A program made the translations under genes and the position numbers. From NCBI GenBank assembly GCA_918026815.1, contig CAKJVC010000066.1:62001-126000 (forward strand): a stretch of 64,000 bases of DNA, in the 5' to 3' direction. The DNA comes from Chalara sp. BL73 (lineage: Eukaryota > Ascomycota > Leotiomycetes > Helotiales). Shown here one piece after another: positions 12,476 through 23,943 of this stretch (positions are counted from its first letter, which is position 1; every line of letters begins with the position of its first letter). A model generated the notes under the pieces. That model did not search any database and was not told the origin of the DNA. It saw only the letters and a program-made list of their open reading frames with translations.

Positions 12476-14064
12476 CTATCCCTTTGCAGCCCCAGCTTTG
12501 ATCAAAAGAATGTCACTAAGAAATGGTCAGTGATAAATATGGAAGATTTTTGTATGGGTTAGGGAGAGGGAAAACATTGTTCAGATGTCTGGAGACCAGA
12601 AAAGGTGTGCAAATGGGAATATGGTCATACCCATCCTCTACGACATAATCTTTTCCTTTTGTTAGGACCTTTCCTTTAGCCTTAACTTCGGCTTCGTCGC
12701 CATGCTCCTTGAGGACATCGAAATTGTATACAATGGCCTGAATAAAAGTCTTCTCAAAATCACCATGAATGACACCTGCAGCTTGTGGTGCCTTGGTGCC
12801 ATTTCTGATGGTCCATTGACGAACTTCGTCGGTACCAGTGGTGAAGAAGCTTCCCAGGTTTAGAGCCTTCCGCATGGTAATGATAGCCTTTGGTAAAGCT
12901 GAATCAACTCCAAGGGTCTTCAACTCCTCTTTGACTTCTGCCTCGGTCTCGAAGCGTGATAGACGCTCCTCAAGGCAGATGGAAATTGGCATAACAGGAT
13001 CGCCAGCGGCGTGCTCCTTGATCCACTCCATGACCTTAGGAAGATGCTTATTCTTCTTCCGAATATAATCCTTTTCGCTTAGGTTGATTAGATAAACAAC
13101 TGGCTTTGCTGTGAGGAGGAACATAGGATTGATATGCTCGACCTAATATATAGTCTGGTTAGCTATCGTCTGATATAATGCGCCAAAGGTTAATGCATTT
13201 GGAGTATTTCAGAACGGGTTTCTTATCACATCTGTTCTCTGCGTTTATAACTAGAACATTCGACGAGCTGGGATTATTCAGGCCTCATGGCCCTTTGTCA
13301 TCATTATGAAAGGTTGTGTGAAAAAAAGAACCCACATACCTCTTTGGGAGTCCAGGTGCCTTTCCGGACGTCTCCACCATCCTTTAGTAATTGTAGAACC
13401 TTTTCAATTGTTGCCTCTTCTTCCTTGAGCTTTTTAACCTCCAGACTTTGGCCGCCTCGTCGGGTTAACTTCTTGATGGCTTCCAGAGCCTTTTCGGTGA
13501 ACTCAATATCCTTGATGCGTAACTCCTCGCTGATAATGTCTAAATCTCTGGCTGGGTTGACATCTCCTTCGATATGAATAATTTCGGCATCATCGAAGCA
13601 GCGTACTACTTGAAATATGGCATCTACAGCGCGGATATGTGATAAGAAGGCGTTCCCCAAACCAGCACCAGTTGAGGCACCACGAGTTAAACCGGCAATA
13701 TCGTAAATAGTAAGATGGGCGGGGACTCGAGATTTTGGGTTGTACTTTTCGCAGAGCCAGTCATATCTCTCATCTGGTACAATGACACGCGATTCTTCGG
13801 GGTCAATGGTTGCGAAAGGGAAATTCTATTGTTGTCAGGTCAATTTGACAAAGTAGGTGCTGATACTCACTGCTGGATTTCCAAGGGAGCATTTGGTTAT
13901 GGCTTGGAAGAGTGTTGATTTTCCCACATTTGCTAAGCCAACCTAGAATTTGTTAGTTGACAGCGTCAACGAGGAGGTGATGCACACACAATACCACTCT
14001 TCAGGTTATTGCCAGGTCTGCCTAGCAGGATCTTCTCCTCTTTGACAGCCTTCTTGGGAGGCAT
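12476..14064 (-). CDS. OLA1: Obg-like ATPase OLA1/YchF
   Basis: Five exons, 14064-13990, 13942-13871, 13825-13340, 13142-12631 and 12515-12476, encode 394 aa, the length of yeast Ola1. Introns are 47, 45, 197 and 115 nt. The P-loop GLANVGKST is at residues 27-35 and straddles the first splice junction region. The usual GTPase NKxD element is replaced by NLSE, which in Ola1/YchF explains ATP preference over GTP. A coiled-coil helical insert (KKLKEEEATIEKVLQLL) follows, then the C-terminal TGS domain ending KAGAAKG. It is a cytosolic ribosome-associated ATPase implicated in translation and stress responses. The gene is divergent from the PPPDE peptidase gene. The four junctions all restore conserved motifs. 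Confidence 0.95.
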
Positions 14065-14575
14065 GCTTCGTCGTTTTGCGTAATTTCTGGAAGTAACAAA
14101 TAAAACCGTGCAGCTAAGCAGGCCTTGAGAATTCTTGGTCGCAGTTCTTGCTGCTGACCGTTGTAAGTGAAGTGAAGAAGAAGAGAAGATGCGCGGGGCA
14201 CCGAATTTGGACGTCGTGGTGAATGAAATTCGTAGCGGGGAAGAGTTGCTTAAACTCTCCCTGCAGCAGCGGCTTTAGACGGTTTTCATCGAATCACCCT
14301 TCCGGTGCAGGAATTTTTTTCGAAGAAAGGCCAATTGCTGAGTGCAGGGCTATGGTGGCTCGCTTGAGGAAAAAGTGGGGAGCTCAACCTCAGCCTTGTA
14401 GACTTTGGCGTCATGAGAGGGGAAAGAACCTCAGGCTACTTGTACCACAACACATATATAAAGGTACAATAGGGAAATCATATCAGGTGCGACGCATACG
14501 GCTCTGAGATACAACAATCGGTTTTCGGAGAGACTTGACGTGAAGGTAGCCGGCTACTCCTCGAATCAGCTCACA
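14065..14575. promoter_or_regulatory. Divergent promoter region of OLA1 and PPPDE peptidase
   Basis: 511 bp lie between two divergent start codons, so both promoters must be here. A short ORF near 14223 has no coding support. I recognise no specific regulatory motif. Confidence 0.5.
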
Positions 14576-15629
14576 ATGGCTCCGCCTAAGCCATCACGAA
14601 AGTCCTCACATAGGTCGACGCTCTCGTTGCAGAAAACCGAGATCACTATCAATGTTTATGATCTTCTTCCTGTAGGTAACTCGAATACTACGTCCCGCGC
14701 ATACCACAAGCAACTGGCTAAAATTTGGACAGCCTGGGAAGCTTGCCTCAATGCTGTGGACCATAGGGTCAAGTCTGCTACACTCTGCTGTAGTCATCAA
14801 TGGCAAGGAGTAAGCTTTATTTCGTACCGAGGCGCCTAGTTTTCAACTGAAAGAGCAAATTCTGTGAAGTGGCGTCGATAGCTACTAAGAAGTCTTTAAT
14901 CTGCACTCGTCGCAGTCATGGCAGCTACTCCAATCGCTCAGCTTCTAAACCTTAGCAGGATCAAAGAGCTAATTTGATAGCAGATATGCATATGGAGGGC
15001 ATGATAAAAGAGGAATGACTGGTGTCTACTGGACCGCCCCAGGAAACGTCCCACCAGGAGGTACATTCAAGTGCTCCATCTTACACGGCTTCACTGTTCG
15101 ACCGCAGGCAGAATTAGATCAAATCATAAAAGACGCGTCCGAGGCTTTTCAGGGGACTTCATACAACCTCCTCAGCAAGAACTGCAACCATTTCACACAA
15201 TACCTGTGCGAGAAATTGACAGGGCGAACAGGGCCAAGCTGGTTGAATAGGGCTGCAAGCATTGGTGTTGCCCTTCCTTGTGTTGTTCCCAAAGAGGTAA
15301 TTATTTTTCATCACAGTGTACGACTTTTACTGATATGTTGGCACCAGTGGATTGCTCCACCAGATTTCGAAACAGCAGATGGCGAATTGTATGGTGATGA
15401 CGATGAGCACGACTCGGACGAACGATCACGGATGCTCAGGGAGACGAGCCGACGGCACAGTATTGATGATGCCCCAAGAGATGACCTCGCCTCATTGGCA
15501 GAGAACGATGAATGGGACAGTGAGACTGAAAGACGGCAAGGGGGTAGTGGAAAGGGAAAGGCCCCAGTCCGGGATACTTCTGGACGAATAGTGCCTCCAG
15601 CTGATAGAGCACCAATCGCGAGAAGATAG
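14576..15629 (+). CDS. PPPDE (DeSI-type) thiol peptidase
   Basis: Four exons, 14576-14671, 14733-14809, 14984-15296 and 15348-15629, encode 255 aa. The last intron (51 nt) is in frame and free of stops, so an unspliced reading would wrongly insert 17 residues. The PPPDE fold is clear: VYDLLPPGKL, then His49 in SSLLHSAVV, EYAYGGHD, GVYWT and Cys125 in SKNCNHFTQYLC. His49 and Cys125 are the expected catalytic pair. The family includes deSUMOylating isopeptidases (DESI1/2) and some deubiquitinating members, so the leaving group is uncertain. An acidic, disordered tail follows residue 175. The first intron offers two donors (GTAGGT and GTAACT); only GTAGGT keeps the frame. Confidence 0.87.
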
Positions 15630-15776
15630 GGCTAAGAACTCTTTTCTAAAGCAGCATGATATGGCGTTTTGATTTGTATTACAGGCGTTCTGCGCGCAAC
15701 GAATGATACCACGGCGGGCTCTAGTTTACACAATATACAGGTTTACCCAGAAGTCTAGTATGCCCAGCACAATGCC

Positions 15777-16553
15777 CTAACCTAATCTTCTGGGCTTATT
15801 ACTCCTTGTTCCACCAAACTTCAACCTTGTGGCATCAGATACCTTAATAACTTTGCCCCTTATGAACCTTCCTTCGCTTCCTAGTAACGCCTTGGTAACT
15901 GCTTCACGTCCCGCTCCGAATCCTCTTAGCTGAACTTCCATCTTCCTAATCTTCTCATTGATACCTCGCTCTTGCATTCGAGCGAAGACATAGGAAGCCA
16001 GTTGAAAGGCCGAATCGTAATGCTTCCTCTGCGAATGCTTGAACCCAAGATTCCCAGCCGACATTGAAATATACACCATCAAGGGTGGCTTTCCCGTGCT
16101 TTCGTCTATCTTCCTCCGACCATCCTTATCCTTTCTATCGTCGGGACCCATGATAGTGATATGAGTATTGTGCTTAGTTGCGTAAACACTCAACTGGAAC
16201 GGGTCCGCATCTCGTTGCTCTTGGCTTTCGAAAAGGCTCTCGCCGTCCGAGGACACCAGAGGACTATAGGCTGTTGGCCGTCTGGAGTTTTGCTGGCGGT
16301 CTCGTTGATTGTTGCCGAGCATTCTGGATAAAGACCCCATTCCGCCACCCGCTCTCGACTTTACTGCAGTTGCATTGTTGGGTTTCGGTGCGAGACCATC
16401 AAGAGCTGCAAGAGTGCTGTCTACCACACTTCTATGTGAAGTGTTCGAGAATCGTCGCAAACATTGTGGTTGCTGTTGAAGAATTTGTATCGATTCGCTT
16501 GGCGTTTTCAAGGATGAGAAAACCCAAAGGCGTCGTGCAATCACCTTACTCAT
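15777..16553 (-). CDS. MRPS18: Mitochondrial small-subunit ribosomal protein uS11m (Mrps18-type)
   Basis: Single exon of 258 aa. The open frame extends upstream to 16691, but the ATG at 16553 is the first in frame and starts a basic, Arg-rich stretch (MSKVIARRLWVFSSLK) typical of a mitochondrial presequence. The conserved uS11 domain fills about residues 120-258: THITIMGPDD, SAGNLGFKHSQRKHYDSA, then VQLRGFGAGREAVTKALLG and a basic C terminus ending KPRRLG. uS11 sits on the platform of the small subunit near the mRNA exit. The gene converges with the peptidase gene and is head-to-head with TIM44. Confidence 0.9.
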   Translation of the reverse strand: MSKVIARRLWVFSSLKTPSESIQILQQQPQCLRRFSNTSHRSVVDSTLAALDGLAPKPNNATAVKSRAGGGMGSLSRMLGNNQRDRQQNSRRPTAYSPLVSSDGESLFESQEQRDADPFQLSVYATKHNTHITIMGPDDRKDKDGRRKIDESTGKPPLMVYISMSAGNLGFKHSQRKHYDSAFQLASYVFARMQERGINEKIRKMEVQLRGFGAGREAVTKALLGSEGRFIRGKVIKVSDATRLKFGGTRSNKPRRLG

Positions 16554-16795
16554 CACTATTGTGTGTTGCGTTGTGCTGGGAGTTGAGCTTGATGCTTTAA
16601 TGTAGACGTATTTTAGAAAAGGTCTGGTTTTATGCCAAGACGCGGCTTCTTCCGCGATGTCGGGGCGAACATTTTCTAGGACCGCGAACAAGCAAATTCA
16701 CTCATTTTCTGTCTCCTGTTCAATATTCTCTTTTGTTGTATGCTTGTTGACCGGCTTTACACCAGCGGGTCGATAATCAGTTACGACGATCCATA
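16554..16795. promoter_or_regulatory. Bidirectional promoter shared by uS11m and TIM44
   Basis: Only 242 bp separate the divergent start codons of two nuclear genes for mitochondrial proteins. Both promoters and both 5' UTRs must fit here. No TATA box is evident. Confidence 0.65.
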
Positions 16796-18445
16796 ATGTA
16801 TAGTCTACGAAATGCAGCTGTGCGCTCGCAATTTACATCAGCTTTGAAGTCAACACCTAGGAGTGCAATTTTAAGCCGGCTCTTTTCAGAGCAGACGCAA
16901 AGATCAAGATTGCATCTTTCTGCACAACCTGATCTCTCCTCTTTTGCTACACCTCTCCGATCCAGATTTCTACCAGATGATGTTCAACATTACAGGTTGG
17001 CGCTATCAACAAGGAGCTTTCATTGTGCCGCCAAATTAAGACAAGAGGAGAAATCTGACACCAAGAAAGGACCTACAACGGAGGACTCAGCAGAAAAAGA
17101 ATCTGCCGGTGGATCTGGAGCAGAGGAGTCAGAAGGCGGAAAGGAGAAATCCAAGGAAACGGGCCAGGAGGGCGAGGGTAAAGAAGAGAAATCCGACAAC
17201 AAGGAAGCTCCTCCGCCACCACCTCCCCACGGTGACAAGTCGCCATGGCAGGTGTTCACGGAAACTTTACAGTCAGAATTTAAGGCCTCGAAGGAGTGGA
17301 ACGAATCTACGAAAGCCCTATCTGATGGAGCACATCAGTTCTCGGAGAGTGAGTCTGTAAGGAAGGCGAGGCAGGCATATGAGGCGACAACGGGTGCAGT
17401 GTCATCAACTGCTGGAAATGTTTTGAAGACTACCGCTGGTGCGGTAGGGAAAGGAGCTGCCTGGACATGGGAGACACCTGTGGTGAAGGGGGTTCGAATG
17501 GGAGTCAATGCTACTGCCAACGTGATCGATAAAACCACAAAACCACTTCGCGAAACAGAGGCATTTAAAAATGTGAAGAACGTAATTGATGATGGGAGTA
17601 GCTCGCGGTATGGTGGATGGGTAGAAAAGGAAGAACGGCGAAAAGCTAGAGAGCTAAGGGAGTTGAACGAAGCTGGATCCAGAGGCAAACGGGCGGAAGT
17701 TGCGCAAGAGGATCCAAAGTAAGCAAGACCAAGTCCTGATAGGCCCTTGCTCAATGCTAACAATCATAGCGCTGGTACAAACGTAACACTACATAAGGAC
17801 TCTGCGTGGAAGGAATCATGGCGAGACTTCCGCGATTCGAGTAAGATGATGCAAGGCCTTTTTAACCTCAAGTCACAATACAACGAGTCCGAAAATCCAC
17901 TCATATCCACCGCACGCAGTATCTCCGATCGAGTTGCTGGATTCTTCGCCGAGAATGAGACTGCAATGGTTATCAAGAAGTTCAGGGAAATGGACCCGGC
18001 CTTCCAGATGGAGCCTTTCATCCGCGAGATGCGCGAGTACATCTTACCAGAAGTACTTGATGCATACGTTAAGGGGGACACAGCGACCCTGAAATTATGG
18101 CTTTCGGCCGCCCAGTTCCAGGTCTACGACGCACTATCCAAACAATATACCACCGCTGGGCTAAAATCTGATGGGCGTATTCTCGATATCAGACATGTAG
18201 ATGTCCTGTCAGCGCGCCTATTAGAACCGGGAGATGTCCCGGTCTTCATTATCACCTGCAGAACACAAGAGGTGCATGTCTACCGGAACGCCAAAACGAA
18301 CCAGCTAGCCGCCGGCATGGAAGACAAAGTGCAACTCGTCACATACGCCATCGGAGTAACACGGATACCTGAGGACGTTAACAACCCCGAAACGCGCGGT
18401 TGGCGGCTCATCGAGTTGCAGAAGAGTGGCAGGGACTACATCTGA
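16796..18445 (+). CDS. TIM44: TIM44, mitochondrial import motor scaffold
   Basis: Exons 16796-17718 and 17770-18445, with a 51-nt intron (branch GCTAAC), encode 532 aa. The N terminus is a basic, hydroxylated presequence (MYSLRNAAVRSQFTSALK). A long charged low-complexity stretch follows at about residues 80-145 (Lys/Glu-rich, then a run of prolines), and then an amphipathic helical region. The second exon encodes the Tim44 C-terminal domain (NPLISTARSISDRVAGFF; DVPVFIITCRTQEVHVYRN; GWRLIELQ). Tim44 anchors mtHsp70 and the J-protein motor to TIM23 on the matrix side of the inner membrane, with the C-terminal domain binding cardiolipin-containing membrane. The charged insert is longer than in yeast Tim44 (431 aa). 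Confidence 0.94.
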
Positions 18446-20068
18446 TCTCCTTTGCGTCATACTATTTCTCTTCTTAAAGTCACAAATAAAAGCATAGCGG
18501 AAAATCATAATGATACGGTGTACATCAGTATGGAGTTCTTGGGAACGCGATGGACGTCTGGCGGAGAACCCGGATCTGGTTCGGGAACGGACTTTTGTAA
18601 TATAGCAGAGGTCCATATCACGCCACTCTTGATGATGATCTCCTCCTTTTGTAGGAGCTGTTGTATAATTAGAGCCAGAAACCTGTATATTGAAATGAAG
18701 ACCGAGAAGCCTGCCTTACAGGATAACTACCTCAGAAATTCTGCAACATATACCCGCACGTGAGTAGCTCGTGAACAACCTATGAGATTCTAGCTTAGAG
18801 CGCTATTAACTGTTGTTGTTCCAAAATCCTAGGTCCAGTCCTCAAGTTCAGAGTCTCTTGTGTTGGCATCTTCCAACTAATGAGTAAACGATCGGCAAAG
18901 AGGCACTCGGGGGCCATTAGAACCTCGAGCTCGCCGTGGGATGGAAGCGATATTTAGTACAAGGGCCTATCACTTGGTACCTATAATATAAGCATTAGGG
19001 TTACCAAGGCTCTATCCTTTGGACATGTCCAGAACCGAGATTCATACACCACAGTCTTGGAAACATATAGTGCCATTGAACCGGGGTATGATGTAAGTAC
19101 AGATGTCCATATGCTTCACTTTCAACTTTGTACGGCCATCTATCCGTGCTTCTGTTCGCAATGTTCATTCCTCATAGTCTCTACTTTCTCGTACGCCAGT
19201 ATCAGCGCCTCTTCCTTTGGATGTAAATGCGCATTTGAAGGTAAACCGACCACTAGGATTTCCGAATTTTTGAGTCCAAAGAAGTGCAGTAATTTTGGAC
19301 TGAAAATGCATCTTCGGATGGAATACATAAATGGCAACTCCAACAGCAAGGCATGTAGGAAACGAGCAATAAATACTTCTCTGCACAAAACTCGTGTTTA
19401 AATATCGTAACTCGTCAGGGATACAATAGAAGTCTCGGCATTCGAGTCCCAATATACATAGCTTTAGACATACCAAGTGATGGAAAGTTTGCCCATCACC
19501 GAAAGTTCAGAAGCCAGGGGCAAACCTAAGAGATGAACCTACAGACTTAGCTACAGATTGGTCAGAAAACTAGTGGGAACCCAGGAGGCAAATTGGCTAA
19601 GTCTGAGGATCTTTCTGTCGCATCCGATTTCAAAGACACTCTAGAGTCAGAATACTCTCGGCTACGGGATTTCAAACGAAATTTGCGGGCGCGCTTGCCT
19701 CCACGACGAGAGTCTTGTCGTAATGGGGGATCGTTTGGTGCTGAAACTCTGTGGCTTTGCTGATATATTTAGCTATATTACTATTCGTATCTATGAGGAC
19801 TTGCTTACAATGATAGAAGTCCTGCGTAGCTGACTATCTTTGGAATTGACCATTGCCGAATCTGAGTTGTGACTCCCATCCAGAATCTCGTGCCATACAT
19901 TCGATGGCTCGCTTTTTGCTTGATGCCTTCTAGTTGGCCGTGAAGGATGCCTTAGCTTGCCCCTGTGAAGTATTGCGGAATCGTTTCTAATACTCGGATC
20001 AAGAAAACCCCCTTTAGATTGTGAATCATTCCGAGCTGTAAGTTCTGTTTACAACAGTCAATAGCTAG
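18446..20068. other. Convergent intergenic region, no gene seen
   Basis: 1.6 kb between the convergent ends of TIM44 and the ABC transporter gene, long for a convergent pair in this window. Short ORFs around 19057-19476 exist on both strands but overlap one another and have no recognisable features. Confidence 0.5.
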
Positions 20069-23000
20069 TCAGAGAACACCGGGGAAGTAGGCTGCAATAC
20101 CATCCGCTCCACCTGAGCCTTTTCCTTTTCTATATCTCTTGATTGATGCTTTGCGCTCTCTCTCTAACGTTTTCTGTGCTTTGGTAGCTGTTTTGCTATC
20201 TGATTTGGTGCTAGGTTTCAAATTCTCATCTTTACTATGAGGAACAAATTCCGGTGCATCTGGCTTCAGCGTCGATATCTTTCAAAGTGTTAGATTATAG
20301 GAACAAGCCCCAAAAGTGATAGCGTCACTACAAAACTTCAAAAAACACTCAACATCTGGTTCCTTCATTCTGTGTATAATATATATATTGTTTTCGTATC
20401 TAATAACTAATGTAGAGGTAGGGCACTCGCTTTGGTTACCGGAGGTGCGAGTGCGATATTTGTAGGCCATAAGATTACGCGGATGAATGACATACCTCGT
20501 TCTTATGACCTCCGGCTTGATAGAACTTATCATCTTTACCAGCGGCTTGTGTTTCGCTAGTCTGTGTCTCAGAAGGATGTTCTGCATGCCTTGTTGCTTC
20601 GATAGCCTTTGCCAAAGTCGTGGTTCCCTGATTTGTACTCAGATCATTGATAAGGTCGCCGTCTTGTTTCTCTGAGCTCTTGGGTTCGCCTTGCTCATTG
20701 TCTGGCCTGACATTGATCTGTTTGGACCACAACGCAGCATATCTGCCTTCCGCGTGAAGTAGCTCTGAATGGGAGCCTTGCTCGATGATTTCGCCATTCA
20801 TGACGACTAAGATACGGTCAGCTCGCATAATTGTTGAGAGACGATGCCTATAATTAGTTAGCAATAACTCTATGAAGCATTTCAAAAAACCTTCAGCTTA
20901 CGCTACAATGAATGTTGTTCGTCCCCGGCAGAGCGTTCCGAAGGCTTCTTGTATCTGACTTTCAGTTTCGGTATCAACCGCACTCGTAGCTTCATCCAAA
21001 AGAATAATTTCAGGTCGCTTCAAAATGGCACGAGCAATAGCAACACGTTGTTTCTCGCCACCAGACAGTTTCCTTTGATGGATTAGTATTAATGCCAGAT
21101 GTAATTGAATTACGCCAAAGAGACTTACACTCCACGATCACCAACTTTAGAATTGTAGCCTATGGGACAAATCAGCCTAGAAAATATGAACGGATAGATA
21201 GGAATTCACCATCGGGAAAGGACATGATTTTATCGTGAATGGCTGCTGCTTGACATGCCTCGTGGACTTCCTGGTCGCTTGCAGTCAATCTTGCGTAACG
21301 AATATTGTTTATGATGGTATCATTAAAAAGCATCGGATCTTGTGGAACAACTCCAATATGCGCGCGAAGGCTGCCGAAATTTAGTAAGTGATGCAGCTAT
21401 TGCAACAACTGTTCGCCGAACATACCTTTCTAACGTAATATTGCGGATGTCCTGTCCGTCAATCGTAATGCGACCGGTCTTTACGTCGTAGAACCTATCG
21501 ATCAACTTAAGAATTGTTGATTTACCTCCGCCAGTTTCGCCAACTAGGGCGACAGTCTTGCCTGCAGGAATCGCAAAGCTGACATCCTTCAACGTAGGCT
21601 TGCGCTCATCGTAGGCAAAGGAGACATTTTTAAACGCGACATGCCCTTCTTTAAGCTTTAGTTCTGTAGCATTAGGAGCATCAGTGACAGTTGGTTTCGT
21701 CTGGAAAAGCTCCAGTAGTCGCTCCGCATCCATGAGACTGTGAGATATCGTCCTATACATATTACTGAAAAATATTAACGGACCTAAAGTATTGTTAATG
21801 AAGCTTTACAACAGGGGAGAAAGCAGTTACTTTGCAATTTCGCCCAGTAGAGGAGCAGCGTTGTCAAGTTGCCGATAGATTTATTTTCATAGGCTACTTG
21901 CCATACTCCAAGAAAAAGAGCTGCGAGAAGCCCTACAGATATCACCCCACCCTGCATAGCACTGATTGACTGCTGGGATAATTGATAATTACCATATGTA
22001 TTCATGTGATTTTTTACGGCTGTGAAAAGAGTTAGTAGCTCGTTGCATCACAACTATCTTGCGGGAACAGCTCGCCTGTAGAGTATCGATCTCGCTCGTA
22101 AGGAATTTGATTGAACAACTACCTCGAGATTAGCCAATGATGGAGAAACCACATTCAAAGCTTACGCTAGCGGTGGTCCATCCATCCAGAGATTGCTGCC
22201 CAACTGTCCACTCCTTCCTGAAGAAAGCGATATAGTCACGCCGCTTTTCGGCTCTTCTGGCGATCAGTTTCGTAGTCGTATAAAAATACACCATTGCTTC
22301 CACGGCTAATAGCATGCTCATTAGAGGTCCGAAGAGCCAGGAAAGGAATGCGAAAGCTATAGCCAAATCGATGAACATAGGTACGACTTCGAACAAAACA
22401 GTCTCCAATAGATTTGCCACAGACCTGCCACCAGACACTGCTTGGGTGAGATCAGAGCTTGTCTTCTCATCATGGAAATCAGATGACAACTTCATTAGAT
22501 GAGCATGGGATGCGGTACTCAAAGCCTCGTAAGAGTACTGCTCCACTGGTAGCCAAAGCCATCTGCGGAGCCATCCTATACAAGCCTCGCCACTAATAAA
22601 CAGTAATCCGGCATATACTAAGGCCGGAATCCATATGTTTGGCATAGGAAGTTCTATATTAGTCAGCTCGCTCTTGACCCGAGCTATGAGATAGATTACC
22701 TGTATCTCCGTCTTGGCTTCTCATGTAGCCATCCAGACTGTCGACCATATTTCCCATTTGTCGAGGAACAAGCACATTCAGAGCATTACCTGCCAGAAGG
22801 CATATGCCAACCAGAAAGGCTCTGAATTGCAACGTCTTGTTGCGAAATGGCCATACATATGGAAAGAAAACCTCAAGCATGTTAGCACAACCATCAGAAA
22901 GGTAGGTAGAGGTAAAAACTCACTGTAAATGCCTTAGCATACGTGAACCAATTACCATCCTGCTGTAAGCGTTTTGAAATAAGATCCTTCGCCTTTTGCT

Positions 23001-23943
23001 CTCTTGCTAAGTACGAATCTTGAGAGGTTAGATCATTTGTTTTGGCAGCAGAGACCGATTCCTGGCTCGCTGTGCCATAACCTTCATCACTGGACTGCTT
23101 GGTCAAGAATCTCTTCTTCAAAAGGGTTTGTCTCTCAGGATCACTATTGTCATATGTTTTATCGCTACGGAGGCCGAAGTAAAGGGTTGGGAGCGCAATA
23201 AACGTGGCGACGCGTAGCAATTGAATGACGAGGCCGACAAAGTCGAAAGGCGTTCTTGGGGTCTGAAGCACATAAGAAGTAACAAGGAGAGTTAGTTCTA
23301 CCAGTATGCCGAGGATCCATGTAACATAGTATGGATACCATACGGGAAGTTTGGTATCTGCGAGAGAAAGAGCCTCAACTGCAAAGGTAGCTGTCGAGGC
23401 AATGAGATAAAACTATCAGCATCAGTAAAACTCGGACTGACTGGAGATGTTGGCAAGCTGGTCTTGCTTGTGGCATCGTAGATGGATTAACCTACGATAC
23501 GATCTTGAGTGGCTAAAGAGGCATAGACTAATATATACTCTACTGCGAGCTTGATGGCCTCTGCGAGCTACAGTTCCATATCAGCATGTTTAGGTGACAT
23601 TGAATCTCATCGCATTGGCTCAGATGAGGATCCTAGGCCTATGTAATCAGAGGCTAACAAAAGTACATACATATGTACTAGCGGCTGTCAGAACGAGTCC
23701 AATCATGACATGGCGCCGAAGATGTTGGTCTTGGGTCTGCAGAGTGCAAGCAGTGATTGCAAGTGCAACTCCAAAATAGAAAAAAGTAAGAGGTGGGAAA
23801 GCATAGTGTATAATGGTGATACTTAGTTGCTAAAGTGCGTGTTAGTGAAGAGTTCACGAACTGAGAACTACTTGGTGGATCGGGTTAAGGGAGTTGAGAT
23901 AACATGCCTGATCTATTGATGACGGAGCCATCATGGCTGACAT
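20069..23943 (-). CDS. hmt1: HMT1-type ABC half-transporter (ABCB/ATM family)
   Basis: Fourteen exons (23943-23908, 23829-23671, 23567-23496, 23412-22924, 22871-22700, 22653-22166, 22118-22076, 22019-21831, 21783-21426, 21370-21210, 21159-21129, 21072-20902, 20847-20496, 20278-20069) join in phase to give 976 aa. The N terminus is a hydrophobic extension (about residues 13-130) ahead of a six-helix ABC exporter domain, as in S. pombe Hmt1 and ABCB6. The nucleotide-binding domain has Walker [10 protein letters not shown], signature [15 protein letters not shown], Walker [13 protein letters not shown] and H-loop AHRLSTI. Hmt1 proteins move glutathione or phytochelatin conjugates across the vacuolar membrane and confer metal tolerance; that role is inferred. 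Introns 1 and 7 use GC donors. The C terminus is a basic tail ([10 protein letters not shown]). In-frame ATGs at 23934 and 23931 are alternative starts. Confidence 0.9.

Noticed and set aside
18446..20068. A missed gene in the long convergent gap after TIM44
   Set aside because: I found only mixed short frames on both strands and no paired exons.
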